Assembly (NCBI RefSeq): GCF_003013405.1
Contig: NZ_PXZL01000030.1
Location: 186,001-250,000 of the forward strand
DNA length: 64,000 nucleotides
Reading direction: 5' to 3'
Source: Brevibacillus formosus
Lineage (GTDB): Bacteria; Bacillota; Bacilli; Brevibacillales; Brevibacillaceae
Shown: positions 32,392 through 41,039 of the stretch, in pieces
Layout of the letters: each line of letters opens with the position of its first letter
How positions within the stretch are numbered: the first letter of the stretch is position 1
Made by a program: the position numbers and the translations under genes
The notes under the pieces: generated by a model
Seen by the model: the letters and a program-made list of their open reading frames with translations, nothing else
Told to the model about the DNA's origin: nothing
Database searches by the model: none

Positions 32392-34026
32392 ATGAGCAAC
32401 GATTTGCGCCTGACCATTGCAGAAATCATCAAGCGTCCATTGTTTCAGCATGCCCAAGTCGTGGCGGGGCATCGTGGCCTGTCCCGTCCCGTTCGCTGGG
32501 TTCACGTCTTGGAGACTGCCGATACGGGACAGTTTTTAAATGGCGGCGAGCTGATCCTTTCAACCGGACTAGGATTTGGTGAAGAAAAGGAAAAGCGACT
32601 TGCGTATTTAACAGAGCTGATTCGGCGAAAAGCAGTCGGGCTGTGCATCGAGCTGGGACGTTACATCCCCTCCATCCCTGAAGATATGATTGAGTTGGCG
32701 AACCACCACCAGTTTCCATTGCTCGTTTTTCATCAGCCTGTCCGCTTTGTGGACATCACGCAAGATTTGCACGAGCATTTGATCCATACGCAGATGCAAG
32801 CACTCCGCAATCTCGAAGCCTACTCTCGCAGTTTGCAACAGCTCAGCTTGCAGGCAGCGGGCATACTCAAGCTATTGCAGCATTTTCAGGTGGCGGTTCA
32901 GACGCAGGTCTTCTATTACGCACCAGATGGCTCGACACAATTTGCTCCAGTGGTACCGCATGATGTTGCAGTGGAGATGAGCGATTTGATGCGCTCTCAT
33001 TTTTCGCGACTGGACAGTAGTGAAGCTGGCGTCCGCTTCCTTTCTCTATCTGCGACCAGGCAGCTTGCCTATCAACCCGTGATGGCAATGGGACACGTGC
33101 TCGCTTATGTGGGCATTGTTTTGTTTGAACGCAGTCCGGATGAGTATTTGCTCCTGACCTTAGACAATACGGTCAGCGCGATGGCCCAAATTTTAATGCG
33201 GAAAATGTTTGTGGAAGAACAGGCGCTTGCTACCGAAAATCGGCTGTTTGATGATCTGATCGCCAATCGCTCCATACCAGAGGAACAAATGCGTTCCTTG
33301 CTCGGTATCACGGGCAGCGGTAAAACCTCAGCCTATCACATGATTATTTTATCGTTTGAGAAGCGGAAGAACCTGGCCGAGGACTCGCTTCCGCCGCACG
33401 ATCTGACGGCTATCTTCCGTTCACTTATGACCCGTCATCACTTTCGTCCTTTCATACGTTGCATGGGCCATCGCTTTTACTTTTTGCTGATCGAGCAACG
33501 GCCGCTTACAGATTCCCGGCACACCCTGGAAAAAGCTTTTTGCGATGTAAAAAGAATCATGACGCAAATGCTAGGAGCAGATGCTCAAATCAGGATGGGC
33601 ATCAGTCGAGCCGGAAAACGGTTGTCAGACGCTGGACGGCACCTCGCCGAGGCGGAACAGGCACTGGCTTTTTGTCAGGAATCATCGAGCCCGTTTTTCG
33701 CTGATCTCGGATTGTTCCGACTCCTGTTCCACATACCTAGTGAGCCTGTGCTAAAGACCTTCATAAGCGATTACCTCGGCCCGCTGTTAGCCCATGACCA
33801 AGCACATGGCTCCTCGCTCGTTCATACGCTGCGTGTCTATTTGGATAGTAACCTGTCCAAGCAGGAAGCTGCGGAAATACTGTTCATTCATCGTCAAACG
33901 CTCTATCATCGCTTGGAAAAAATCGAAGAAATTCTCGGTAAGGATTACACGGCAACGCAAAACAGGATTTGCTTGGAAATCGCCATGCGAGCGCTGGACT
34001 GGTTAAGCAAGGAAGAACAGCACTAA
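32392..34026 (+). CDS. PucR family transcriptional regulator
   Basis: Regulator of 544 residues. The N-terminal PucR domain (residues 4-120) has LTIAEIIKRPLFQHAQVVAGHRGLSR and VHVLETADTGQFLNGGELILSTG as landmarks; a central GGDEF-like/CdaR segment follows and the C-terminal HTH_30 reads LSKQEAAEILFIHRQTLYHRLEKIEEILG (taken as a domain). PucR-type proteins activate purine or pyrimidine catabolic genes. The ATG at 32392 is eight bases after GAGG. It most likely controls the divergent mmsA-aminotransferase operon, and possibly preT-preA-hydA and the NCS1 permease (inference). Confidence 0.92.
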   Translation: MSNDLRLTIAEIIKRPLFQHAQVVAGHRGLSRPVRWVHVLETADTGQFLNGGELILSTGLGFGEEKEKRLAYLTELIRRKAVGLCIELGRYIPSIPEDMIELANHHQFPLLVFHQPVRFVDITQDLHEHLIHTQMQALRNLEAYSRSLQQLSLQAAGILKLLQHFQVAVQTQVFYYAPDGSTQFAPVVPHDVAVEMSDLMRSHFSRLDSSEAGVRFLSLSATRQLAYQPVMAMGHVLAYVGIVLFERSPDEYLLLTLDNTVSAMAQILMRKMFVEEQALATENRLFDDLIANRSIPEEQMRSLLGITGSGKTSAYHMIILSFEKRKNLAEDSLPPHDLTAIFRSLMTRHHFRPFIRCMGHRFYFLLIEQRPLTDSRHTLEKAFCDVKRIMTQMLGADAQIRMGISRAGKRLSDAGRHLAEAEQALAFCQESSSPFFADLGLFRLLFHIPSEPVLKTFISDYLGPLLAHDQAHGSSLVHTLRVYLDSNLSKQEAAEILFIHRQTLYHRLEKIEEILGKDYTATQNRICLEIAMRALDWLSKEEQH

Positions 34027-34028
34027 AA

Positions 34029-34074
34029 AAAGACACAACCTTTCATCTGTTCAGAAGAAGAAGGTTGTGTCTTT
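34029..34074. terminator. Bidirectional terminator between pucR-type and protease genes
   Basis: AAAGACACAACCTT and AAGGTTGTGTCTTT form a perfect 14-bp stem with an 18-base loop, three bases past the regulator stop codon and just past the protease stop on the other strand. Confidence 0.88.
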
Positions 34075-34077
34075 GAT

Positions 34078-36339
34078 TTATTTTTCTGGCTTATTCATAT
34101 ACAAGCGATACTTCGCTTCTTTGCCTTCCTTTAACACCACACGAATTTTGTACAGGCCGGTTTGCTCGATATTCACGGTTAGTTGCTCAGGATTGTCGGA
34201 CGTTGTGGCAGACGCAAGCTCTTTTGAACGACTGTTATACACGTACAAATCAACATCTGCATCCTCTTTCCAGTCTACGGACAATTCCAAATCCCCAGGC
34301 TCATTGACGCGAATGGAATAGTCCATGTATTTCTGCTTCTTGGTCAGCTTTCCTGTTCGGAAAGGCTCCTTTTCAACCGGGGGCTCCTCCTCTTCCTCGT
34401 CATCGGTCTTTTGCCATTTTCCCGTTGTTGCTAGCGCATACGGCTGAGGTCCTTTTGGGATGTTATAGCCTTCGACCGTCACGGTGTAGGTCCCCTCTTC
34501 CGGCTCGGTAATCCATACTTGCTCGACGTTGTTCAGGTTGTCCACTTCGTCGTTGTACGGGGCCTCAAAAAAGTCGTTGCCGTTCAGTTTTTCTCCACTC
34601 GGTGTCGTCACCTTCAGATTCAAATCGTTGACGAGTGCACGCTTTGCGACTATAGCAGCGGGATAATCGGTCCACGCAAGCGTAATGGCCAAAGGCTTGG
34701 AATCATCTGAGACCTTGACCTTATACGTAACTTTTTCACGCGTGCGAATGCCATCCTTCTCGTCCTTGTAGCTCGTTTCAATCGCATTCGCCAGATTGGC
34801 TCGTCCGAAGCCTTGCTCTCGCATGTCTTCATCCAAGTTGTCGGCACTCGTCAACAGCATGGCTTTTACTAATGCACCGCTCGGATTTTTTTCCCCTTCT
34901 TCTTGCAAAAATTCCCGGATTTGTGCCACACCACCCGCTAAAATTGGCGTAGCCATGCTCGTGCCGCTCATATAGGCGTAATGTTCATTAAAACGCTTGT
35001 AGAAATTTTTGCTCGGTGCCAGTGAAGAGCGCGTGGACAAGATCGCTGTACCAGGCGCGACAATATCGGGCTTTAAACGCCCGTCGCCTGTTAAGCCGCG
35101 ACTGCTCGATACCCACACATCGTCCGCTTTATCGGAGTTCTTCCCCAAGCTGGGACGAACATTTTCCGTAGCGCCAACGGCGATGACGTTTTTAGCCGTG
35201 GCTGGGCTCCCGATCGTTTTATAGCCTTTCTGGCCGTCGTTTCCAGCCGCAACAAGCACCGTCATATCTGGATGCTCCCATAAAAAACGATCAAACAGCA
35301 GCGATGACAAGCTGTACTCTCCCTTATCATCCGCCCCCCATGAATTAGAGTGAATGCGGGCTCCCTCTTCGTATGCTTCCTGCAAAATGGTCTCGACATC
35401 CGTAACGAGCTTCCCTTTCGCGTTCTCTATGGAATGAAATATGAGCTTGGCACCCGGTGCCGTTCCTTTATACTGTCCATCTGATGCTTCACCTGTACCT
35501 ACAATGGACCCGGCTACATGCGTACCATGACCATGGACATCGCTTGCATCATTCGGTCGGCCAAGTGAAATGAGCTTCTCAATCTGGCCCTTAAAATCTG
35601 GATGCATCGTTTGGAGCTTCCCTGTATCAAGTCCGGTATCGGCGACTCCGACGATTTGTCCCTTGCCTGTGTACCCTGTCGAGGCCAGCTTGTCCGAATG
35701 AATGATGGTAGCTGCCACATCATTGTGCAGCTTGTTTTCTGGCACGGGGACAACCGCAATGACATCATCTGATTCGATCACTTGTTCAATCGTTTCCTGA
35801 TCCATCTTAGCGATTGATATATGCGGAGCATCCTCTGGTGATTGAATGTCTCGTATATCTTGATCCTCCGTCATTTTCGTCATTGTTCGATACATGTCCA
35901 CCCGTTGATTGAAACCAATGACGGCAACATCGACCCGCTCTCTGTTTCCTCCTTCAAAGCGAAGCTCGGACGATACCTTGGACTTCGGTGTAAAGGCCAT
36001 CACATCTTCGACAAAGGAAAGCTCCTCGACTTCCCTTCTTACCTGTTCATCCTCTATTTTTGCGATGAATGCATAATCCGGTATGTAATCACCAAGCGTG
36101 ACGCCGATATCTTCCAGTTCTTCTTTCCACTCCTCACGAACAGGACCAGATAACTGAATAACGACGAGCTCAGACTCTCTCTTTTTCGACGATAGCTTGT
36201 CCAGTGCAAGACCCTTATCTGCTTCGATCTGGATATTGCCCCGACGCTCTCCCTCTTGCTTGGCATCCGCCGGAATGCCCTCTAGCGAAAGCGTCAGAAC
36301 AAGTGTCGTGCATAAAGCTGCTTGCCATTTTTTTCGCAA
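34078..36339 (-). CDS. Secreted subtilisin-family (S8) serine protease with C-terminal beta domains
   Basis: Exported endopeptidase of 753 residues. The TTG start at 36339 gives a typical signal peptide (MRKKWQAALCTTLVLTLSLEG) and is nine bases after AAGG; the ATG seven codons upstream has no ribosome site. An I9-like propeptide region follows, then the catalytic triad: Asp in GQIVGVADTGLDTG, His in DVHGHGTHVAGSI and Ser in MSGTSMATPILAGG, with the oxyanion Asn in LVAAGNDG. Past the catalytic domain comes a jelly-roll domain (KPLAITLAWTDYPAA) as in KP-43-type proteases, then an acidic linker (DDEEEEEPP) and a PPC-like beta domain (LELSVDWKEDADVDLYVYN). Likely nutrient-scavenging. Confidence 0.92.
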   Translation of the reverse strand: MRKKWQAALCTTLVLTLSLEGIPADAKQEGERRGNIQIEADKGLALDKLSSKKRESELVVIQLSGPVREEWKEELEDIGVTLGDYIPDYAFIAKIEDEQVRREVEELSFVEDVMAFTPKSKVSSELRFEGGNRERVDVAVIGFNQRVDMYRTMTKMTEDQDIRDIQSPEDAPHISIAKMDQETIEQVIESDDVIAVVPVPENKLHNDVAATIIHSDKLASTGYTGKGQIVGVADTGLDTGKLQTMHPDFKGQIEKLISLGRPNDASDVHGHGTHVAGSIVGTGEASDGQYKGTAPGAKLIFHSIENAKGKLVTDVETILQEAYEEGARIHSNSWGADDKGEYSLSSLLFDRFLWEHPDMTVLVAAGNDGQKGYKTIGSPATAKNVIAVGATENVRPSLGKNSDKADDVWVSSSRGLTGDGRLKPDIVAPGTAILSTRSSLAPSKNFYKRFNEHYAYMSGTSMATPILAGGVAQIREFLQEEGEKNPSGALVKAMLLTSADNLDEDMREQGFGRANLANAIETSYKDEKDGIRTREKVTYKVKVSDDSKPLAITLAWTDYPAAIVAKRALVNDLNLKVTTPSGEKLNGNDFFEAPYNDEVDNLNNVEQVWITEPEEGTYTVTVEGYNIPKGPQPYALATTGKWQKTDDEEEEEPPVEKEPFRTGKLTKKQKYMDYSIRVNEPGDLELSVDWKEDADVDLYVYNSRSKELASATTSDNPEQLTVNIEQTGLYKIRVVLKEGKEAKYRLYMNKPEK

Positions 36340-36431
36340 ACCAAACACCCTTCCCCCCATGGCATAATAAAACCATTTCTATCCATTATAAGAGAAAGGG
36401 TGAATTGTCAAAAGAGTAAGATGGCATAGAC

Positions 36432-36460
36432 ATGGGACAAAAACTATTTTTTTGTCCCAT
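36432..36460 (-). terminator. Long hairpin at 3' end of AAA gene
   Basis: ATGGGACAAAAA and TTTTTGTCCCAT form a 12-bp stem that contains the stop codon of the AAA gene in its loop. No separate T run follows, so terminator function is uncertain. Confidence 0.45.
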
Positions 36461-38846
36461 CCTCTTCTACCGTCCACTGTAATAGCGGTTGAAAATCGGT
36501 CCATGCCAACTGCATTAGCATTTCCTGATTCCATTCCTGCTTCGGAATATCCATTAGTCGCACAGCCTGATTTTGGATCGCCTCTTGCAAAAAGTTATGG
36601 CTAAAACGACCGTTGCCATTTAATCGATGATCACTGGCTGCTTTATCCAAGGACAGTGAGATCATTTCCAGCACGTTTTTCTCAATCACATACCCCACAT
36701 TACATGCAGCCTGTTCAAGAATGTGCACGAGTTCCTGCACCGTGTAATCGGGGAACGCAATATATTTTTTAAACCGTGACAAAAGTCCAGGGTTGCTCAT
36801 TAGTAGTGAATTCATTTCGAGTGGGTAGCCTGCGAGGACCACGACCAGATTCTCTTCGTGCTTGGTCATCTCCTCTACGAGCGTGTCAACCGCTTCCTGG
36901 CCAAAATCCCTCTCTCCCCCGCCGAGCAAGGAATACGCTTCATCGATAAATAAAACGCCACCCAAAGCTTCTCGAACTTTTCTGCGAGTAAGCGCTGCGG
37001 TCTGACCGACAAACCCTGCTACCAGGTCGGCTCTACTCGCCGTAACAAGATGACCGCGTTTCAAATAGCCGATTTCTTGCAAAATCTGCGCGTACAGCTG
37101 GGCAACCGTCGTCTTCCCTGTGCCTGGATTTCCAGTAAAGACGGCATGCAGCTCAATCGGACTTTTCGGCAGGCCTCTTGCTGCGCGTTCTTGCTGGACG
37201 GACACATACGCAGCGATTTTTTTCAGCTCCATCTTCACTTGGGCAAGACCAATCAACGCTTGCAGTCGAGCTTCCGCATTTCTTTCTTTTTGCGGCGGAT
37301 CGAAGCCACGTACATCCTCGGGCTTCAGAATCGTAAAGTCATCCCATTTCAGTTCCTTACCGTCTGTCTCGCGTCCTTTAGCAAAGATAGCATCGAGCAC
37401 GATATTCGTGACTGCCCGTGCATTGCCAAACGTCTCATCTACTTGCGCTTTTTCAATGCGCTGGCGTAGCGTAACTTTTGCCGCCTCTGTCAGAGTAAAA
37501 TCGTTCCGTACAGCTACTTCTTCTGCGATTTGCACCAGTTCGTCTGCCTGATAGTCCGGCAGCAAAAAGTGGCCTGTCTCTGGAAAACGGCTATTCAGCC
37601 CAGGGTTGGCGTACAAAAAATGCCGCATTTCTTCGGGATAGCCCGCCAGCATCACGACGAAGCGTCCTGCATACTCACCACTCGTCATAGCGGATACAAG
37701 CGTGTCTATCGCCACTTGTCCGTAATCACTGCCGGAGCTATCTGGGCGCTTTAAGCTATATGCCTCATCGATAAACAGGACGCCGCCGTCTGCCTGCTTG
37801 ATCGCATCCATGACGCGCTGCTCGGTCTGTCCCACGTACGCGCCGACCAGCTGAGAACGATCCACCTCGATGAGCTGTCCTTTTGCCAACAGCCCTAGCT
37901 CTTGATACAGCTTGGCGATCAAGCGAGCCAAAGTCGTCTTCCCAGTGCCTGGGTTCCCCATCAGTACGAGATGAAGGGGGAGCTGGTCCTTCATATGCCA
38001 GCCCTTTTCTTCGCGCAGCTGACGGTAGTGAAGAAATTGCGCCAACTGCCGAACCCGATGTTTGATCTCATCCAAGCCGATCAACTGCTCCAATTGCTCT
38101 AAAGCACTCCTATCTTGCTGCGGCGCTTTTTCGCGATCTTCTACCCTTTCGTTCCTTTGCGGCAGGAGCTTCTCTTTCTGCTCTTGCTGGTTCGTTAAAG
38201 CGCAAATCGTCTCTTGCAATTGGACGAGCATTTCACTGGAGTAAAAGACCCCGGATAAAGACGCTCCATACGCATGAACACGTTCCTGCAATTGTATTAA
38301 TAAGTTTTCTCGTTCCGTGTATAACAGCACGAGGCCAGCAGCCGTAGCTTCCGCCTCCGAATCGTTCCACTTTTGCGCTGCCAGTAGCGTTTCCTCCGCA
38401 AGAGAGCGCCACTTCGTAATTTCAGCCAGTTCATTGGTTGCCTGCTCTCCCAGCACCTCAACTGTTCTCCTGCGCATGACGACGTTATCCGTTTCACGCA
38501 CGGACTTGAATTCAGTGAGAAAGGCATGGGATCGCAACTGTGTAAAGTACAGCTCGAGCTTAACTTCCCCAGCGTAGGGATAATCAGGGGCTAGTTGAAG
38601 CGCACGATCTACCCATTCAGCTGCAAGCGTATGGCCTCCTGTTTTGTGCATCCGCAAAGCAGACATCCGCGTCAACACCATCGCTTCCATCAAATCAAGC
38701 TCTTCACCTGGATGTTCTTGGCGATGCTGTTGGAGCATTTGCAGGAATGTCAGGCATTCGCCTTCGGATAGTGACTGGATGCTGGACGGATTTTCGCTAA
38801 AACCTGCAATCAGTACCCTCGGGTCCCGTTCTTCTTGATGCTGCAT
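36444..38846 (-). CDS. Tandem-AAA ATPase, CbbX/SpoVK type
   Basis: Cytoplasmic ATPase of 800 residues with two AAA modules after a 230-residue helical, TPR-like N-terminal region. Module 1 has Walker A GNPGTGKTTLARL near residue 300 and Walker B GGVLFIDEAYSLKRP; module 2 repeats GNPGTGKTTVAQL near 572 and GGVLFIDEAYSLLGG. Both carry the SRF arginine-finger region (LNSRFPETG; LLSRFKKYI). The CbbX/SpoVK group remodels protein complexes; SpoVK is needed for Bacillus spore maturation but has one AAA module. The ATG at 38846 is ten bases after GAGGAG; an upstream ATG lacks a ribosome site. Confidence 0.85.
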   Translation of the reverse strand: MQHQEERDPRVLIAGFSENPSSIQSLSEGECLTFLQMLQQHRQEHPGEELDLMEAMVLTRMSALRMHKTGGHTLAAEWVDRALQLAPDYPYAGEVKLELYFTQLRSHAFLTEFKSVRETDNVVMRRRTVEVLGEQATNELAEITKWRSLAEETLLAAQKWNDSEAEATAAGLVLLYTERENLLIQLQERVHAYGASLSGVFYSSEMLVQLQETICALTNQQEQKEKLLPQRNERVEDREKAPQQDRSALEQLEQLIGLDEIKHRVRQLAQFLHYRQLREEKGWHMKDQLPLHLVLMGNPGTGKTTLARLIAKLYQELGLLAKGQLIEVDRSQLVGAYVGQTEQRVMDAIKQADGGVLFIDEAYSLKRPDSSGSDYGQVAIDTLVSAMTSGEYAGRFVVMLAGYPEEMRHFLYANPGLNSRFPETGHFLLPDYQADELVQIAEEVAVRNDFTLTEAAKVTLRQRIEKAQVDETFGNARAVTNIVLDAIFAKGRETDGKELKWDDFTILKPEDVRGFDPPQKERNAEARLQALIGLAQVKMELKKIAAYVSVQQERAARGLPKSPIELHAVFTGNPGTGKTTVAQLYAQILQEIGYLKRGHLVTASRADLVAGFVGQTAALTRRKVREALGGVLFIDEAYSLLGGGERDFGQEAVDTLVEEMTKHEENLVVVLAGYPLEMNSLLMSNPGLLSRFKKYIAFPDYTVQELVHILEQAACNVGYVIEKNVLEMISLSLDKAASDHRLNGNGRFSHNFLQEAIQNQAVRLMDIPKQEWNQEMLMQLAWTDFQPLLQWTVEEDGTKK

Positions 38847-38925
38847 CTTTTGATTGCTCCTCCCGCTCCATTGTTTCATCCCTGTTGTAGCATATTTAGC
38901 CGAACATGAAAAGTCTGTTCGAACA

Positions 38926-40110
38926 TTAGAGCTCCCCTTGCATATTCACTGCGGTTCTTTTCACCTTTTGTCGTGCGAATAAGGCCGCCAAAGCAATGAG
39001 GATACCAGCCATACCAAATTCAAACCAGACCCCTCCCCATTCTAACAGCATCGCACCTACAACAGGACCTGCAGCCATCCCCGTATATCGGATGAAATTG
39101 TACACACCAATGGAAGTTGCACGCTCTGCTTCAAATACTTCGGATAGCAAAATCGTATGTGCAGGCATACCTACACCCAAGGTTAAGGCAAACAGCGTAC
39201 TTGTTATGGCAAGCAGAAGAAAAGAAACATCAGCCGCAGTCATAAAAAGAAACATCGCCAAAGCATTTGAACCGGTCGTCACCAGTAATGTTTTACGTGC
39301 TCCCCATCGATTTTGCAGGACAGCAGACAGCTTGCTGCTGATAATAAAGACAGCTGACACGAGCAAGAAGACCAATCCGATTCTTTCAACGGAGACTGCG
39401 TAGTGGTGCGTCAATTGGACCGGGAGAAACAGCAGAAAGCAATAATAGGCGTACATTTGGCTAAAACCGATCAAAATGACAGATCCACCGACTGGGTGGA
39501 GTAAAATATTACGGAAAGACCCTCGTGTAAAACTGCCTGATGAAGTAGCTTGATTCCTTTTCGTTTCGGGTAACAGTGTAGCATTGATGCCGACGAGAAA
39601 GACTGCGCAGACCGCCAAAAACAAAAAGACCGCTGAATGTCCGCCGATGCCGCCAATCCAGCCTCCCAACAATGGACCAATTGCCGGACTGAGCGCAAGC
39701 AGCATCTGATAAGTACCCATCGCAGATGCACGTTGGATTCCTGTAAATAAGTCTCCAATGATCGTTGCGGCTATGATCGGAATGGCAGCAAACCCCGCTC
39801 CTTGTAAAGCCCGGAAAAATAGTAGCCCATAAATAGAATCGACCAGATAGCATCCGATTGACGCGATCGCAAACAGGATCAGGGCAGGTATCATGACACG
39901 TTTTCGGCCGAACCGATCGATAAATGGTCCGTAGATGATTTGCATAATCGCGAGCATGACGGTAAAGATTGAAACGGTCCAGTTAATCATGGTTGCACTC
40001 GTCTGAAACTCTTTTTGCATGGCAGGTAAAATAGGCATGAACAAATTTTGCGCGAACATACCTAGCATTAGCGTTATCCCAAGTAAGTACAGTACTTTTT
40101 TTGGATTCAT
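38926..40110 (-). CDS. MFS drug-efflux transporter (12 TM)
   Basis: Proton-driven antiporter of 394 residues with 12 membrane helices. The MFS loop 2-3 motif is present as YGPFIDRFGRKRVMIPAL; helix 5 carries the antiporter-type LALSPAIGPLLGGWIG. It resembles DHA1 multidrug exporters of the Bcr/CflA and YvmA kind. The start follows AGAGGAG. A MarR-family gene lies immediately upstream in the same direction and both genes have the same palindromic operator, so this is a repressor-pump pair; the inducing drug is unknown. Confidence 0.9.
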   Translation of the reverse strand: MNPKKVLYLLGITLMLGMFAQNLFMPILPAMQKEFQTSATMINWTVSIFTVMLAIMQIIYGPFIDRFGRKRVMIPALILFAIASIGCYLVDSIYGLLFFRALQGAGFAAIPIIAATIIGDLFTGIQRASAMGTYQMLLALSPAIGPLLGGWIGGIGGHSAVFLFLAVCAVFLVGINATLLPETKRNQATSSGSFTRGSFRNILLHPVGGSVILIGFSQMYAYYCFLLFLPVQLTHHYAVSVERIGLVFLLVSAVFIISSKLSAVLQNRWGARKTLLVTTGSNALAMFLFMTAADVSFLLLAITSTLFALTLGVGMPAHTILLSEVFEAERATSIGVYNFIRYTGMAAGPVVGAMLLEWGGVWFEFGMAGILIALAALFARQKVKRTAVNMQGEL

Positions 40111-40136
40111 GGTTGCTCTCCTCTTATCTCTTTAAT

Positions 40137-40156
40137 ATTGTGTCCACGGAAACAAT
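40137..40156. promoter_or_regulatory. MarR operator in front of MFS gene
   Basis: ATTGTGTCC-ac-GGAAACAAT on the plus strand; one mismatch from the perfect palindrome at 40695. It lies 27 bp upstream of the MFS start codon. Confidence 0.7.
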
Positions 40157-40196
40157 TTTTACAAAAAAAATAATGAACATCAGTTGTTTGTTTCCC

Positions 40197-40664
40197 CTAA
40201 TCTTCTGTTGCTTCTCTTATGACCTCTTCCAAAAATGCCAATTCAGCGGGAGTATACCTATCCAAGAATCGGTACACGTCATTCTCCAGGCGTTGATGGT
40301 AGTGTTCGTGAATCTCGTTTACCATTTCTCCTGCTGATGTCAGCCTGAAAAAAACTTCCTTCTGATTGTCTTCGAGTTGATAGCGCTCGAGTAATCCTTT
40401 CTTCAAAAGTTTGACTGTTATTTTGGATATCGCACTCTTTGTTACCCCAATATGCTGTGCAATTGTCGTAACATTGACTCGATCCTTCCTCCCTACTTCT
40501 TGAAGGACGTGCAGCTCTGTTACGGATAACCTTCCAACTTTATCGTAATCAGGTACGCTGATTTTAATCTGGCGCAATAGCATTTCTTCACGTAGCTTGC
40601 TGCGCTCCTCCTGTTTATGTAGAAAGGTGATCCATCGATTCCAAAGCTTCTTTTTCGGGTCCAA
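40197..40664 (-). CDS. MarR family repressor of the adjacent MFS gene
   Basis: A 155-residue winged-helix regulator of full length, with the dimerisation helices retained. HTH and wing: VTTIAQHIGVTKSAISKITVKLLKKG and LEDNQKEVFFRLTSAGEMV. Start TTG with GAGGAG 11 bases upstream. A perfect 20-bp palindrome lies 31 bp upstream of its own start and a near-identical copy in front of the MFS gene, so autoregulation and pump repression are both supported by sequence. Confidence 0.9.
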   Translation of the reverse strand: MDPKKKLWNRWITFLHKQEERSKLREEMLLRQIKISVPDYDKVGRLSVTELHVLQEVGRKDRVNVTTIAQHIGVTKSAISKITVKLLKKGLLERYQLEDNQKEVFFRLTSAGEMVNEIHEHYHQRLENDVYRFLDRYTPAELAFLEEVIREATED

Positions 40665-40694
40665 TGCAGCATCAGCTCCTCATCTAACTCGATA

Positions 40695-40714
40695 TTTGTT
40701 TCCGTGGAAACAAA
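40695..40714. promoter_or_regulatory. Perfect MarR operator TTTGTTTCC-gt-GGAAACAAA
   Basis: Two 9-bp perfect arms around GT, upstream of the MarR-family gene. The same sequence with one change is found in front of the MFS gene, which identifies it as the repressor's site. Confidence 0.8.
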
Positions 40715-40746
40715 ATCACTTTATCATGAGTTTTCCTTTTGTGCAA

Positions 40747-40781
40747 GAAAAAACCGCAGCCCTGCATTCGCAAGCTGCGTT
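40747..40781 (-). terminator. Terminator of small unknown gene
   Basis: On the minus strand AACGCAGC pairs with GCTGCGGTT (13-base loop), followed by TTTTTCTTG, 14 bp past the stop at 40795. Confidence 0.7.
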
Positions 40782-40794
40782 CCTAGATCGGTCT

Positions 40795-40998
40795 CTATCC
40801 ATTTAGATTGCCCAATTCCTTATCCGCACTGAAATGAGCACGGGCAGCCTCAAACACTTCACTTTCCGATCCGGCCGAGATTTTGAAACTCGATACGACT
40901 TTCTTGCCGCATCGCACTTGTACATTATACTGGGAATCCCCATCATACGTTGATTCGAAATGATAATCCTCACCATTGACCTGAATGGTTCGTTCCAT
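40795..40998 (-). CDS. Small hypothetical protein, 67 residues
   Basis: Reads MERTIQVNGEDYHFESTYDG, then an NVQVRCGKKVV strand and a helix EVFEAARAHFSADKEL. Not recognised; the pattern suggests a small beta-beta-beta-alpha fold. The ATG at 40998 follows GGGAGGTGTAACC; longer upstream extensions are not supported. It lies 41 bp after the Gfo/Idh/MocA gene and is probably co-transcribed with it. Confidence 0.65.
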   Translation of the reverse strand: MERTIQVNGEDYHFESTYDGDSQYNVQVRCGKKVVSSFKISAGSESEVFEAARAHFSADKELGNLNG

Positions 40999-41039
40999 GG
41001 TTACACCTCCCACCTTAGTGTGACCAAGCAACATGGCAA

